From the NCBI GenBank assembly GCA_040755755.1, contig JBFLZW010000054.1:83859-147858 (forward strand): 64,000 bases of DNA, given 5' to 3'. Positions 27,928 through 36,703 of this stretch are shown here, piece by piece. The notes under the pieces are model-generated. The model did no database searches. It was given only the letters and a program-made list of their open reading frames with translations, and had not been told where the DNA came from. The position numbers and the translations under genes were made by a program. The DNA is from a bacterium. Lineage in GTDB: Bacteria; SZUA-182; DTGQ01. Position 1 is the stretch's first letter; each line of letters begins with the position of its first letter.

Positions 27928-28722
27928 ATGCCAAAAAAACAGACCTGTGAATATACAATCCAATCCGTACTTCATGCTCTTGATGTCTTGAACGTTTTTA
28001 TCCTGAGTAATGAGAAAGAGCTGGGAGTCACAACTTTAAGTAATCGACTGAAGTTGCCGAAAAATAATATCTTTCGGTTACTGGCCACACTTTCCTGTCA
28101 AGGGTATATCGAGCAAAATCCCGTTACCGGCAATTACCGGCTCGGATTGAGATGTTTTGAATTGGGCCAATCCTGTCTGCGAAGAATGGGGCTGGTCAGC
28201 CAGGCCCATGATGTCCTTGATGCCCTGGCGAGTAAGACTATGGAAACCGCTTACCTGTCCGTTTGTGACCGTGGAGAGGTCGTCTACATCGACATGATAG
28301 AAACCTGCCGTCCGGTTCGGATTATTCCCATGCTTGGGCGCAGGGCCCCGATATTCTGCACCTCAGCCGGAAAGATTCAGGTAGCCTATAAGTCATCCGA
28401 AGAAATCCGCAACCTTCTCAAGAGCATAGGACTGAAAGGATATACCAGGAACACCATTGTTTCGGAAAGCGAGATGCTCCGGCATCTTGAACTGGTGCGT
28501 AAGCAGGGCTATGCTATTGATAATGAAGAATATGAAGAAGATGTAAAATGTGTCGGCGCTCCCATACGGGATTACACCGAAAACGTAGTGGCAGGTCTGT
28601 GCATTTCCGGTCCCATAAACCGCATGGCACACGAGAGAGTCGAGAAGGAACTGGCCCCGCTCATCAAAAATGCTGCCCTGGAGATTTCCCGCCGCCTTGG
28701 GTATGGCGCAGAGTCTATCTGA
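27928..28722 (+). CDS. IclR-family transcriptional regulator
   Basis: The protein is 264 residues from the ATG at 27928; an upstream ATG at 27874 would add 18 residues. The N-terminal winged helix-turn-helix reads IQSVLHALDVLNVF, LGVTTLSNRLKLPKNNIFRLLATL and GYIEQNPVTGNYRLG. The C-terminal effector domain shows AYLSVCDRGEVVYIDM, RRAPIFCTSAGK and AIDNEEYEEDVKCVGAPI. IclR proteins sense small acids or aromatics. Located upstream of the C1 gene block on the same strand, it may regulate that block, but the long repeat-containing gap makes this a guess. Confidence 0.93.
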   Translation: MPKKQTCEYTIQSVLHALDVLNVFILSNEKELGVTTLSNRLKLPKNNIFRLLATLSCQGYIEQNPVTGNYRLGLRCFELGQSCLRRMGLVSQAHDVLDALASKTMETAYLSVCDRGEVVYIDMIETCRPVRIIPMLGRRAPIFCTSAGKIQVAYKSSEEIRNLLKSIGLKGYTRNTIVSESEMLRHLELVRKQGYAIDNEEYEEDVKCVGAPIRDYTENVVAGLCISGPINRMAHERVEKELAPLIKNAALEISRRLGYGAESI

Positions 28723-28865
28723 CATAATTGCAACTACTCAGGTAGATAGGCTGTAGGCATTTAGGCTGTAGGAGAGGACAATGCAGCCTGACTGTAAGAA
28801 AGGCTTTTCAACTAACAGCCTTCAGACTAACAGCCTGAGTATTCATTTAAGGAGTAAATATCATC

Positions 28866-29672
28866 GTGAAGATTGCTGTCACTGGTAAAGGAGGAGTGGG
28901 GAAGACCACTCTGTCTGCTATTCTGGCCAGACTTTATTCACAGCAGGGGCACAGGGTGCTGGCTATCGATGCCGACCCGGACGCCAATCTTGCTTCAGCC
29001 ATCGGTTTTCCGGAATCGGAAATCGAAAAAATTCAACCGCTCAGTACTCTCTCTTCCCTGATCGAAGAGCGGACGGGAGCCAGGCCGGGAGCAGGGGGAG
29101 GTTTTTTTAAAATCAATCCTACCGTAGATGATATTGCCGACCGCTTCGGCGTGCGGTTTGAGAATATCCTGCTGCTGGCGCTCGGACAGCCCAAACCCGG
29201 CGGCAGCGGCTGTTATTGTCCTGAAAGCACCTTTATCAGGAGCCTGGTGACCCACCTTCTGCTGAAGCAGGACGAAACCCTGATTCTGGACATGGAAGCA
29301 GGCATCGAGCATCTTGGCAGAGGAACGGCACGGGCGGTCGATGCGTTCCTGATCGTCGTCGAACCGGGCCACCGAAGCATTCAGACAGCCAGGGATATCC
29401 GTCAATTGGCTTTGGACCTCGGTGTTCAAGAGGTTTTCTTAGTGGCCAATAAGGTGCGGCATCTCCAGGACAGGGATTTCATTCACAGCCGCCTGGACGG
29501 TTTTGAAATCATTGGCTCCCTCCCCTTTGAATGGGCTCTGGTTGAAGCCGATGCTGAAGGAATATCACCTTTTCCCGCCTGCCGCGAGGTGATTGCGGAG
29601 ATCGAAAAAATTAAACAATTCCTGGACGCCAGGCGGACCGCACCGGCAGCAAATACGGTCAGTCAGCGTTGA
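28866..29672 (+). CDS. CooC/AcsF-like nickel-insertion ATPase (first copy)
   Basis: The 268-residue P-loop ATPase of the MinD/CooC group has the deviant Walker A KGGVGKTT at residues 8-15, the DADPDANLASAIG motif, and a PGGSGCYCPE segment with the CxC of CooC proteins that binds metal at the dimer interface. CooC/AcsF proteins help load nickel into CO dehydrogenase/acetyl-CoA synthase. The gene starts at a GTG and is followed by folE with overlapping ends, which ties it to C1 metabolism. The CODH/ACS genes themselves are not in the window. Confidence 0.88.
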   Translation: MKIAVTGKGGVGKTTLSAILARLYSQQGHRVLAIDADPDANLASAIGFPESEIEKIQPLSTLSSLIEERTGARPGAGGGFFKINPTVDDIADRFGVRFENILLLALGQPKPGGSGCYCPESTFIRSLVTHLLLKQDETLILDMEAGIEHLGRGTARAVDAFLIVVEPGHRSIQTARDIRQLALDLGVQEVFLVANKVRHLQDRDFIHSRLDGFEIIGSLPFEWALVEADAEGISPFPACREVIAEIEKIKQFLDARRTAPAANTVSQR

Positions 29673-29680
29673 GGGAGAGA

Positions 29681-30238
29681 ATGGACAGGGAAAAGATAGA
29701 AGCGGGAATCAGGCTGGTTCTCCAGGGCATCGGCATAGCTGACTGGCAGGGAGTTCAGGATACCCCGGCCCGCATAGCCGAAATGTACGGGGAAATTTTT
29801 GCCGGTCTGGATCAGGATCCGCGAAAAATCATGACTCCGATCAAGGGAGAGGAGTATGATGAGATGGTGCTGGTCAAGGGGCTTCCGTTTTATTCGATCT
29901 GTGAGCATCATCTTCTCCCGTTTTTTGGTGATGCGCATATCGCTTATTTGCCCAGAAAGGGAGAGATTATCGGGATCAGCAAACTGGCTTTGACCCTCGA
30001 CGTTTTGGCCAGGAGGCCCCAGCTTCAGGAGAGGCTGACCAAGGAACTGGTGGATATTATTATGGATGGCCTCAAACCGATCGGCGCTATGGTCGTGATC
30101 CAGGCAGAGCACTTGTGCATGTCCATGCGGGGTGTGAAAAAACCTCACGCCAGGGTGGTAACATCTGCTGTGCGCGGGGCTTTTCGGGACAACCCGAAAA
30201 CGAGGTCCGAAATGCTGGAGCTTATCCAGAAACCTTAG
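29681..30238 (+). CDS. folE: GTP cyclohydrolase I
   Basis: The 185-residue enzyme converts GTP to 7,8-dihydroneopterin triphosphate, the first step of tetrahydrofolate synthesis. The ATG at 29681 has GAGGGAGAG upstream. Zinc-binding and catalytic motifs are FYSICEHHLLPFFGDAHIAY, KGEIIGISKLAL and the AEHLCMSMRGVKKPHA segment with the second Cys. Placement between an AcsF-like gene and folD suggests cofactor supply for the THF-dependent C1 pathway. Confidence 0.97.
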   Translation: MDREKIEAGIRLVLQGIGIADWQGVQDTPARIAEMYGEIFAGLDQDPRKIMTPIKGEEYDEMVLVKGLPFYSICEHHLLPFFGDAHIAYLPRKGEIIGISKLALTLDVLARRPQLQERLTKELVDIIMDGLKPIGAMVVIQAEHLCMSMRGVKKPHARVVTSAVRGAFRDNPKTRSEMLELIQKP

Positions 30239-30659
30239 ATTTTTAGTAACTACTCAGGCACAAAGGGGCAAAGGGGCAAAGGCACAAAGGGGCAAAGAAG
30301 ATAGATAAATACTGGGCAATTTAGCTGGGAAGTTAAGCAGCAAATAGGCACAAACAGGCAAAGGAAACCTTGTGCCTCTGTGCCTTTGCCCCTCTGAACC
30401 TAAGTACACTGCGCATTAAATACGCGGCCAGTTAGGACGAACCATGAGATCGCGTGCGGTATTTGGTGGGGCAAAAAAGCAGCCCCACCCTACATGTGGT
30501 CGATGCCTTTCTCATGGGGGGATAGCCTCTCCTCCACTCCCTCGCCCCCTTTGGGGGGAGAGGGCTGGGGTGAGGGGGGCTATTATTTAATCCGGCCGCG
30601 CAATTCCCGCGCAGTGTACTAAGTAGTTACCAGAAGATAACAATACAAGGAGATGCAAA
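30239..30659. repeat. 421-bp gap filled with dispersed repeats
   Basis: No gene is seen between folE and folD. The gap holds GTAACTACTCAGGCACAAAG followed by several GGGGCAAAGGCAC units (30245-30295), the inverse TTGTGCCTCTGTGCCTTTGC (30367-30387), a GTGGGGCAAAAAAGCAGCCC element (30465-30494), a CTCCCTCGCCCCCTTTGGGG element ending GGGGTGAGGGG (30530-30580), and a final TAGTTACC copy near 30622. Each family recurs elsewhere in the window. Confidence 0.75.
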
Positions 30660-31508
30660 ATGAGTGGCATGATTATCGATGGGACAAAAATCGGCAATGA
30701 ACTGCGGGAGAAACTCAAAAGCAGGATCGAAACGCTCAAAACTCAGGGCAAGGTCCCCGGCCTGGCGGTGATTCTGGTGGGCGAGAATCCCGCCTCAAAG
30801 GTTTATGTCCGCATGAAGGAAAAGGCATGTGAAAGCCTGGGCATTCACTCCGAGAAATATGCCCTTCCTGCGGAAACCCCGCAGGAAGAGGTTCTGGCCC
30901 TGATCAAGCGGTTGAACCAGGATGAGAAAATCCACGGGATATTGGTCCAGCTCCCGTTGCCCGATCACTTTAACGAGGAACTGATCATCGAATCGATTAT
31001 TCCCACCAAGGATGTGGATGGCTTTCATCCGGTTAATATCGGAAACCTCATGCTGGGAAAAGCTCTCTTCCCGCCCTGCACTCCGGCAGGAGTCATGGAG
31101 CTTTTACATTACAGCAATATCGATATCAAAGGGAAAAACGCTGTCGTGGTAGGCCGAAGCAACATTGTCGGAAAACCGGTAGCAACCCTGCTGCTCCAGG
31201 AGCATGCCACGGTAACTATCTGTCATTCCAGAACCAGATCTCTGGCCGATGAGATCAGGAGAGCCGATATCCTCATCGCGGCCATCGGCAGGCCCAAGAT
31301 GATCACTGCGGACATGGTTAAAGAGGGAGCGGTGGTCATTGATGTCGGAGTCAACCGCCTGCCCGATGGAACCCTGGTCGGAGACGTGGACTTTGAGGGA
31401 ATGAAAGACAAAGTGGCAGCCATTACCCCTGTCCCCGGCGGGGTAGGACCAATGACCATTACCATGCTTATGGCCAACACGGTCAAATCTGCAGAGATGT
31501 TCTCTTGA
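30660..31508 (+). CDS. folD: Bifunctional methylene-THF dehydrogenase/methenyl-THF cyclohydrolase
   Basis: The 282-residue cytoplasmic enzyme interconverts formyl-, methenyl- and methylene-tetrahydrofolate with NAD(P). It has the catalytic Lys region YVRMKEKACESLGI, the motif KDVDGFHPVNIGNLMLG, the Rossmann loop VVVGRSNIVGKPVATLLL, and PVPGGVGPMTITMLM near the end. In the Wood-Ljungdahl methyl branch it works just before methylene-THF reductase, whose genes follow here. Confidence 0.98.
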   Translation: MSGMIIDGTKIGNELREKLKSRIETLKTQGKVPGLAVILVGENPASKVYVRMKEKACESLGIHSEKYALPAETPQEEVLALIKRLNQDEKIHGILVQLPLPDHFNEELIIESIIPTKDVDGFHPVNIGNLMLGKALFPPCTPAGVMELLHYSNIDIKGKNAVVVGRSNIVGKPVATLLLQEHATVTICHSRTRSLADEIRRADILIAAIGRPKMITADMVKEGAVVIDVGVNRLPDGTLVGDVDFEGMKDKVAAITPVPGGVGPMTITMLMANTVKSAEMFS

Positions 31509-31550
31509 TACTTTTGCCTTCTCAGAGGGTCAAGGAGGATAATAATCATC

Positions 31551-31934
31551 ATGGCTGGAAAATTGTACTTCAATAAAGAGCACCTGTGGGTTAAAGTGGA
31601 GGGAAATAAAGGCACTATCGGCATCTCTGCCCATGCTCAGGAAGAGTTGGGGGATGTTTTACTGGTTGAAACCTCCGGGGTGCGCCATAAAGTACAGCAA
31701 TCGGAATCCTTTGGCCAGATCGAGTCTGCCAAGGCCGTATCCGATCTGATTTCGCCGGTCACCGGGACCATTATCGAGATCAACGAGATCCTGGAGGATG
31801 AACCGGAATTGATCAATGAGGACCCCTACGGGAAGGGGTGGCTGGTCAAAGTGATCATGGACGATACCGGGGAACTGGATAATCTGCTCAGTGAGGATGA
31901 CTACAACCAGTACCTCCAGGAAGAGTATAGCTGA
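31551..31934 (+). CDS. gcvH: GcvH-like lipoyl carrier protein
   Basis: The 127-residue protein resembles the H protein of the glycine cleavage system. The lipoyl-lysine site is in the segment FGQIESAKAVSDLISPVTG, and HLWVKVEGNKGTIGIS marks the N-terminus. No gcvT, gcvP or lpd is nearby. It lies 42 nt after folD and 2 nt before metV1. In several anaerobes stand-alone H-like proteins serve other lipoate or electron-transfer roles, so the glycine-cleavage role is not certain. Confidence 0.88.
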   Translation: MAGKLYFNKEHLWVKVEGNKGTIGISAHAQEELGDVLLVETSGVRHKVQQSESFGQIESAKAVSDLISPVTGTIIEINEILEDEPELINEDPYGKGWLVKVIMDDTGELDNLLSEDDYNQYLQEEYS

Positions 31935-31936
31935 TT

Positions 31937-32584
31937 ATGATTATTACCAGGCCAAAACCCTTTGGTGAAGTTTGCAGTGCCCTTCAGGGAAAAAAGAAGG
32001 TCTTTCTGGTCGGCTGCGGCCTGTGTGCAGCCCTCTGCCAGAGCGGAGGAGAAGAGCAGGTGCTGAAGATGAGAGAGCGCCTTACGGATGAAGGCCATGC
32101 GGTTTCGGGGTATGCCGTACTTGAGGCTGTCTGTCACCTGCTGAAGAGTAAAAAAGAGCTGCGGGCCAGGAGGGCCGAACTGGAGGACATCGAGGCTATC
32201 CTGGTCATGGCCTGCGGGGCCGGTGTCCAGGCCGTGGCACAACTGGCGCAGATACCGGCTGTAGCTGCTCTTGACACGCTGTTTCTCGGCAATGTGCAGC
32301 GGTTTGGCCAGTTCGAAGAGCGCTGCTCCCTGTGCGGTGAGTGCATTCTGAATACAACGGGCGGTATCTGTCCGGTGACCACCTGCTCCAAGGGGCTCCT
32401 GAACGGCCCGTGCGGAGGGATGCAAGAGGGTAAATGTGAGCTGGACCCTGAGCGGGATTGTGCCTGGGTCCTGATTTACGATCGGCTGAAAGCGGCAGGG
32501 CAGGGGGAGAAGCCTCAGCAAATTCGTGCTCCGCGGGACTATTCCCCATGCACTAGGCCCCGCAAGCTGGCAGTTGAGAAATAG
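31937..32584 (+). CDS. metV: MetV-like zinc/iron-sulfur partner of methylene-THF reductase (copy 1)
   Basis: The 215-residue protein belongs to the MTHFR C-terminal domain family (MetV), the partner of MetF in acetogen-type methylene-THF reductases. The signature Cys cluster is CSLCGECILNTTGGICPVT followed by CSKGLLNGPCGG and GKCELDPERDCAW. The N-terminal half has VGCGLCAALCQSGG and MACGAGVQAVAQ. It is followed 3 nt later by metF1. Paralogous to the copy at 37114. Confidence 0.9.
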   Translation: MIITRPKPFGEVCSALQGKKKVFLVGCGLCAALCQSGGEEQVLKMRERLTDEGHAVSGYAVLEAVCHLLKSKKELRARRAELEDIEAILVMACGAGVQAVAQLAQIPAVAALDTLFLGNVQRFGQFEERCSLCGECILNTTGGICPVTTCSKGLLNGPCGGMQEGKCELDPERDCAWVLIYDRLKAAGQGEKPQQIRAPRDYSPCTRPRKLAVEK

Positions 32585-32587
32585 CTG

Positions 32588-33493
32588 ATGGAGGAATTAA
32601 GTTTTCGGCAGGTCCTGGAAAAGAACCAATTTGCCATCACCGCTGAACTTGGCCCCCCGAAGGGCACCGATGTATCCCGGATGCTGGCCCATGCCGACAG
32701 GCTCAGGGGCAGAGTGCACGGGATCAATGTGACGGATAACCAGAGCTCGGTCATGAGACTGGGATCTCTGGCTGCCTGTCACCTGCTGAAAGAGCGGGGC
32801 TTTGATCCTGTTTTTCAGATAACCTGTCGTGATCGAAACCGTCTTGCCCTGCAATCCGATCTTCTCAGCGCCAGCGTTTTGGGCATCCGGAACGTCCTGG
32901 TTCTGACCGGAGATCATCCCGGAGCGGGCGATCACCCCCAGGCCAAGGCGGTTTATGATCTTGATTCCACCCAGCTCTTGCAGGTTATTGACCGGCTCAA
33001 TCACGGAAGGGATATCTCCACCCGATTTATGGGAAAGGCTCTGCCCAATAGCACAGCACTGACAGGCGGGACGGATCTTTTCCCCGGTGCAGTGGTCAAT
33101 CCGGAGGCAAACCCGCTGGAGCCCCAAGTCTGGCGGTTTTCCCAAAAGGTTGCAGCCGGAGCCAGGTTTTTCCAGACCCAGGCTGTCTATGACCTGAAAA
33201 GATTCGAAGAGTTCATGAGCTATGCCAGAGAGCTTGGGGCGAAAATCCTGGCCGGTATTCTTGTGGTGCGATCTGCGGCTGCGGTCCGGTACATCAATAA
33301 AAATGTTCCTGGTGTTACCGTGCCGGATTGGGTGATCAAAGAGCTTGAGTCTTCGCCCGACCCCCTGGAAGCAGGGATCAGGATTGCCGGTCGCCAGATT
33401 CGGGAATTCAAGGGCTTGTGTGCGGGCGTGCATATTATGGCCATCGGGCTGGAGGATAAAATTCCTGCTGTCTTGGATGAAGCGGGGATTTGA
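32588..33493 (+). CDS. metF: Methylene-tetrahydrofolate reductase catalytic subunit (copy 1)
   Basis: The 301-residue FAD-containing TIM barrel reduces methylene-THF to methyl-THF. The N-terminal catalytic Glu is in FAITAELGPPKGTD, the FAD region includes NVTDNQSSVMR, CRDRNRLALQSDLL and LVLTGDHP, and a late RFFQTQAVYD segment is typical of MetF. It is part of the folD-gcvH-metV-metF run. A repeat-rich gap of 156 bp separates it from the HdrA-like genes. Confidence 0.94.
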   Translation: MEELSFRQVLEKNQFAITAELGPPKGTDVSRMLAHADRLRGRVHGINVTDNQSSVMRLGSLAACHLLKERGFDPVFQITCRDRNRLALQSDLLSASVLGIRNVLVLTGDHPGAGDHPQAKAVYDLDSTQLLQVIDRLNHGRDISTRFMGKALPNSTALTGGTDLFPGAVVNPEANPLEPQVWRFSQKVAAGARFFQTQAVYDLKRFEEFMSYARELGAKILAGILVVRSAAAVRYINKNVPGVTVPDWVIKELESSPDPLEAGIRIAGRQIREFKGLCAGVHIMAIGLEDKIPAVLDEAGI

Positions 33494-33640
33494 GTGATCA
33501 GTGGTCAGTGGCCAGTGGTCAGTGATCAATGGCCACTGATCAGTGGTCAGTTAAATAAAGTTATCGGTTCGAAGTTATCAGTTTTCAGTTTTTTACTGGT
33601 AACTGAAAACTGATAACTGATAACTTCTTTTTAAAGGAGG
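33493..33640. repeat. Repeat block with a 17-bp perfect stem upstream of the HdrA-like gene
   Basis: The gap between metF1 and the first HdrA-like gene starts with GTGATCAGTGGTCAGTGGCC-type repeats (33493-33550). It then has a perfect inverted repeat: 33574-33590 (GTTATCAGTTTTCAGTT) pairs with 33601-33617 across a 10-nt loop, extended by further TGATAAC copies. The hairpin could act as a terminator or attenuator, or stabilise the downstream messenger. The ribosome site AAAGGAGG follows at 33633-33640. Confidence 0.85.
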
Positions 33641-33649
33641 TTTCAGACC

Positions 33650-34927
33650 TTGAACGATCAGGATCAAGCCATTGTTATCGGCGGCGGGATTGCCGGGGTC
33701 AGCTCTGCCCTTTCCCTGGCTGATAGTGGCTGCCAGGTATATGTTATTGAAAAAAAATCAAGTATCGGCGGACATGCTCTTCGCTTCGGCTGCAAGGCTA
33801 CCGATCAGTGTAACACCTGCGGTGTCTGCCTGGCAAAGGACAGGATTATGAAAGCCGCCTCCCAGCCCAATATTCACCTCCTGCCTCAGTCCGAGGTGGT
33901 AGGGGTGCGGGAGAATGGAGCAGGCTTTACCGTTACGGTCCGAAAGCAGCCGCGGTTTATCGATCAGGAAAAATGTGTTGCCTGCTCCGTGTGCTACCAG
34001 AGTTGCCCAAAGCCGGGAGCGGCAATCAGCCGTCCCTATCTTTCTTCCATCCCGAACGTATTTTCCATCAACCGGGATCAATGCCTGCACTTTCAGCAGG
34101 GAGCGGCAGGCTGCACCCTCTGTCAGGAGAGTTGTCCGGCTGGAGCCATTTCCTTCGATCGGCAGGAAGAGATGACAACCCTGCGGGCTTCTGCCGTGGT
34201 TGTGGCTACCGGCTTTTCAGCCTACGATGCCAGGCAAAAAGGGCACCTTGGCTATGGCCGCATCCCGCAGGTAATCTCGGGGCTGGACCTTGAGCAGCGT
34301 CTGCTTGACGGAGATGCCACGGCCCTCGTTGAGAAGGCGCAGGGGAAGCCCCGGATAGCCTTTATCCAGTGTGTCGGCTCCCGCGATCCGCACATCAATC
34401 AGGATTACTGCTCACGGGTGTGTTGCAAATATGCTGTCCGGATGGCTGCCAAGCTCAAATCCCAATTGCCGGAGGCTGACGTAACCATTTTTTACATTGA
34501 CCTTCAGCGGACGGAGCGGGAATTCCTTTCCCTGATCGAGCGGGTGAAGGAAAAAATCCGCCTGGTGAAAGGGCTTCCGGTGGAAATCGAGCCGGCGGCA
34601 GGAGGCGGGGTATCGATGCGGTATGAGGATATCGACCAGGGACGCATGGGGAAGGCCGAATTCGATCTGGTCGTCTTATCGGTGGGAATCAGCCCCTGCG
34701 GTGAAAATCAATCTCTGGCTCAAAGCCTGGGCCTGAAGGTTGGGGCGGATGGATTTTTTGCAGCGGTCAACCTTACGGATTCCACGGTAACATCCCGCAA
34801 GGGTATTTTCCTGGCCGGTACCTGCCAGGGGCCAAAGAGCCTCGTGGAATCCATTTCGCATGGCCAGGAAGCGGCCTTGCGGGCACTTGCCTTCATGAAG
34901 AGGCGGGAGGAGGTATATCATGGATAG
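33650..34927 (+). CDS. hdrA: HdrA-like flavin/iron-sulfur protein, short form
   Basis: The TTG start at 33650 has AAAGGAGG 9 nt upstream. The 425-residue product has the HdrA FAD domain (IVIGGGIAGVSSALSLADSG), a Cys-rich FGCKATDQCNTCGVC segment, two ferredoxin clusters (CVACSVCYQSCP and CTLCQESCP) and the HdrA block IAFIQCVGSRD followed by YCSRVCCKYAVR. It lacks the N-terminal HdrA domain and the C-terminal ferredoxins. It is collinear with the first half of the large HdrA at 48622 without that protein's NfnB insert. It overlaps the next gene by 8 bp. Likely part of a bifurcating methylene-THF reductase. Confidence 0.88.
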   Translation: MNDQDQAIVIGGGIAGVSSALSLADSGCQVYVIEKKSSIGGHALRFGCKATDQCNTCGVCLAKDRIMKAASQPNIHLLPQSEVVGVRENGAGFTVTVRKQPRFIDQEKCVACSVCYQSCPKPGAAISRPYLSSIPNVFSINRDQCLHFQQGAAGCTLCQESCPAGAISFDRQEEMTTLRASAVVVATGFSAYDARQKGHLGYGRIPQVISGLDLEQRLLDGDATALVEKAQGKPRIAFIQCVGSRDPHINQDYCSRVCCKYAVRMAAKLKSQLPEADVTIFYIDLQRTEREFLSLIERVKEKIRLVKGLPVEIEPAAGGGVSMRYEDIDQGRMGKAEFDLVVLSVGISPCGENQSLAQSLGLKVGADGFFAAVNLTDSTVTSRKGIFLAGTCQGPKSLVESISHGQEAALRALAFMKRREEVYHG

Positions 34928-36692
34928 TCCGCTCAAGATCGGGGTGTTCCTGTGCACCTGCGGCCATATGATGAATGATTATTTCGATACCAGGCTTTTG
35001 CTGGATTCCGCGGCCAGGGTCCCCGGTGTGACCTGTGTGGATGAGAACCGCTTTCTATGTACCAGAAGCGGCCTCGAGTGGCTGAAGATCAAGATTGCCC
35101 AATCCGGCTGCAACCGCATAGTCATTGCCGGATGCTCACCGCATCAGCATGAATTCAAGTTCATGCAGGCGCTTGAAGAGGCGGGTTTGAATCGCTCCTT
35201 GCTGGCCATTGCCAATATCCGGGAAGGCTGCGCCTGGGTGTGTTCGGAAAAGAGCGAATGCCAGCCGAAAGCTCAGCGGATGATCGCGGCTGCAATCCGC
35301 CGGGTGGCTCAGGCCAGACCTGTGGAAAAGGTGCAAACCAGGATGAATCCTTCGGCCCTGGTCATCGGCGCGGGATCGACCGGCGTTCGGATGGCGCTGG
35401 AGCTGCACCGGCTGGGTATTCAGCCTGTCCTGATCGACCGGAATTCCCAGGCAGGCCAGGTGGATACTTCCCTGCTCAGCCCCTGCACCGGGGGTGCCTG
35501 CACGGAGACCCTGGACCAGCGGCAGCAACTGGCGTCCGGGCTGAAAGAGCTTGGTGACAAGAAGATCGGGATTTTAACCTCCACCGAGGTCAGGGATGTG
35601 GCCGGCGGCCCCGGAGCTTTCCAGGTTACCCTCGATATGCAAGGCCAGGACAAGGTCCTTGAGGTCGGAAGCATTGTGGTCAGTACCGGCTTGCAGAGCC
35701 GGGACGGGCAGGGGCTGGCTGGTGTGGGCTCCTCCAACCGGATCGTTGGTCTCACCCGGCTGCGGGATATGGCCGCTGGCGAACGAAAGACCCTTGAGCG
35801 GATCATGATGAGCCCGGATAAGCGGACCAAGTATGTCTGCTTCATCCTTGGTGCATCGCAGGGGGGAGGATCACGCGGGGCTTTTGCCAAGAGGGCAACC
35901 GTCATGGCCCTGAACGAAGCCATTGCCCTGAAAAAGCAATTTAAGGCGGAGGTTATGGTTGCCGCCGGTGATATCATGGTCTGCGGCACGGAACTGGAAT
36001 CCCTGTACCGGCTGGCCCGTGAATCCGGGGTCCTGTTCTTCCGGTTCACGGAAAGCACCCGGCCTGAAGTCAGCCTTGAAAAGGGAATCATCACCGTAAA
36101 GCTGTATGATCCTGCCCTTGCCGGAACGGGAAACGGAAACGGGAACGGAGAAGGGGGAGGTGGTCGCCCCATCTCGGTCCTGGCCGACCTTCTCATCCTT
36201 GAGGATGAAGTCCTCCCCGCTGAGGGGACTCAAAATCTGCAAAGCGTTCTCAGGATCAATCTGAACGACAGAGGATTTTACCGGGAAGGCTTTTTCCAGG
36301 GAGGAAACATTCACCTTGCGCCAAACCTCTCGAACCGGAAGGGGATCTTTGTAGCCGGGGCCTGCCACGGAAAAGAGGAAACTTCCGAGATCCTCAGCGA
36401 TATCCGGTCGGTGGCTATGGCTGTCTGCTCCCTGGTATCCCAGGCAAATGCCGGGGTGGAGCGCAAGGTGGTCATCAACACCGAAAAGTGCGCCCTGTGC
36501 CTGACCTGCATCCGTACCTGCCCGCACCGGGCCATCGAGGTCGGAGAGGTCGAGGCCGGGCAGAAATGGGGGGCCAAGGTCATGCCCGAAGCCTGCCAGG
36601 GGTGTGGAATCTGTGCCGGTGAATGTCCGGCCAAGGCAATTGAAATGGTGCAGTATTCTGATGCCCAGATTTTCTCTGAACTAATCTTTTGA
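34920..36692 (+). CDS. hdrA: HdrA-like protein with N-terminal domain and C-terminal ferredoxins
   Basis: The 590-residue product starts with the HdrA N-terminal domain (IGVFLCTCGHMMND, IVIAGCSPHQHEFKFMQAL, IANIREGCAWV), followed by a diverged FAD domain (ALVIGAGSTGVRMALELHRL) and ends with two [4Fe-4S] motifs (CALCLTCIRTCPHRA and CQGCGICAGECPAKA). A Gly-Asn-rich linker (GTGNGNGNGEGGGG) lies near residue 405. It is collinear with the second half of the large HdrA at 48622. The FAD domain lacks the Cys segment, so it may be an electron relay rather than the bifurcating site. It overlaps mvhD upstream region. Confidence 0.88.
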   Translation: MDSPLKIGVFLCTCGHMMNDYFDTRLLLDSAARVPGVTCVDENRFLCTRSGLEWLKIKIAQSGCNRIVIAGCSPHQHEFKFMQALEEAGLNRSLLAIANIREGCAWVCSEKSECQPKAQRMIAAAIRRVAQARPVEKVQTRMNPSALVIGAGSTGVRMALELHRLGIQPVLIDRNSQAGQVDTSLLSPCTGGACTETLDQRQQLASGLKELGDKKIGILTSTEVRDVAGGPGAFQVTLDMQGQDKVLEVGSIVVSTGLQSRDGQGLAGVGSSNRIVGLTRLRDMAAGERKTLERIMMSPDKRTKYVCFILGASQGGGSRGAFAKRATVMALNEAIALKKQFKAEVMVAAGDIMVCGTELESLYRLARESGVLFFRFTESTRPEVSLEKGIITVKLYDPALAGTGNGNGNGEGGGGRPISVLADLLILEDEVLPAEGTQNLQSVLRINLNDRGFYREGFFQGGNIHLAPNLSNRKGIFVAGACHGKEETSEILSDIRSVAMAVCSLVSQANAGVERKVVINTEKCALCLTCIRTCPHRAIEVGEVEAGQKWGAKVMPEACQGCGICAGECPAKAIEMVQYSDAQIFSELIF

Positions 36693-36703
36693 GGGGTAAA
36701 CCA

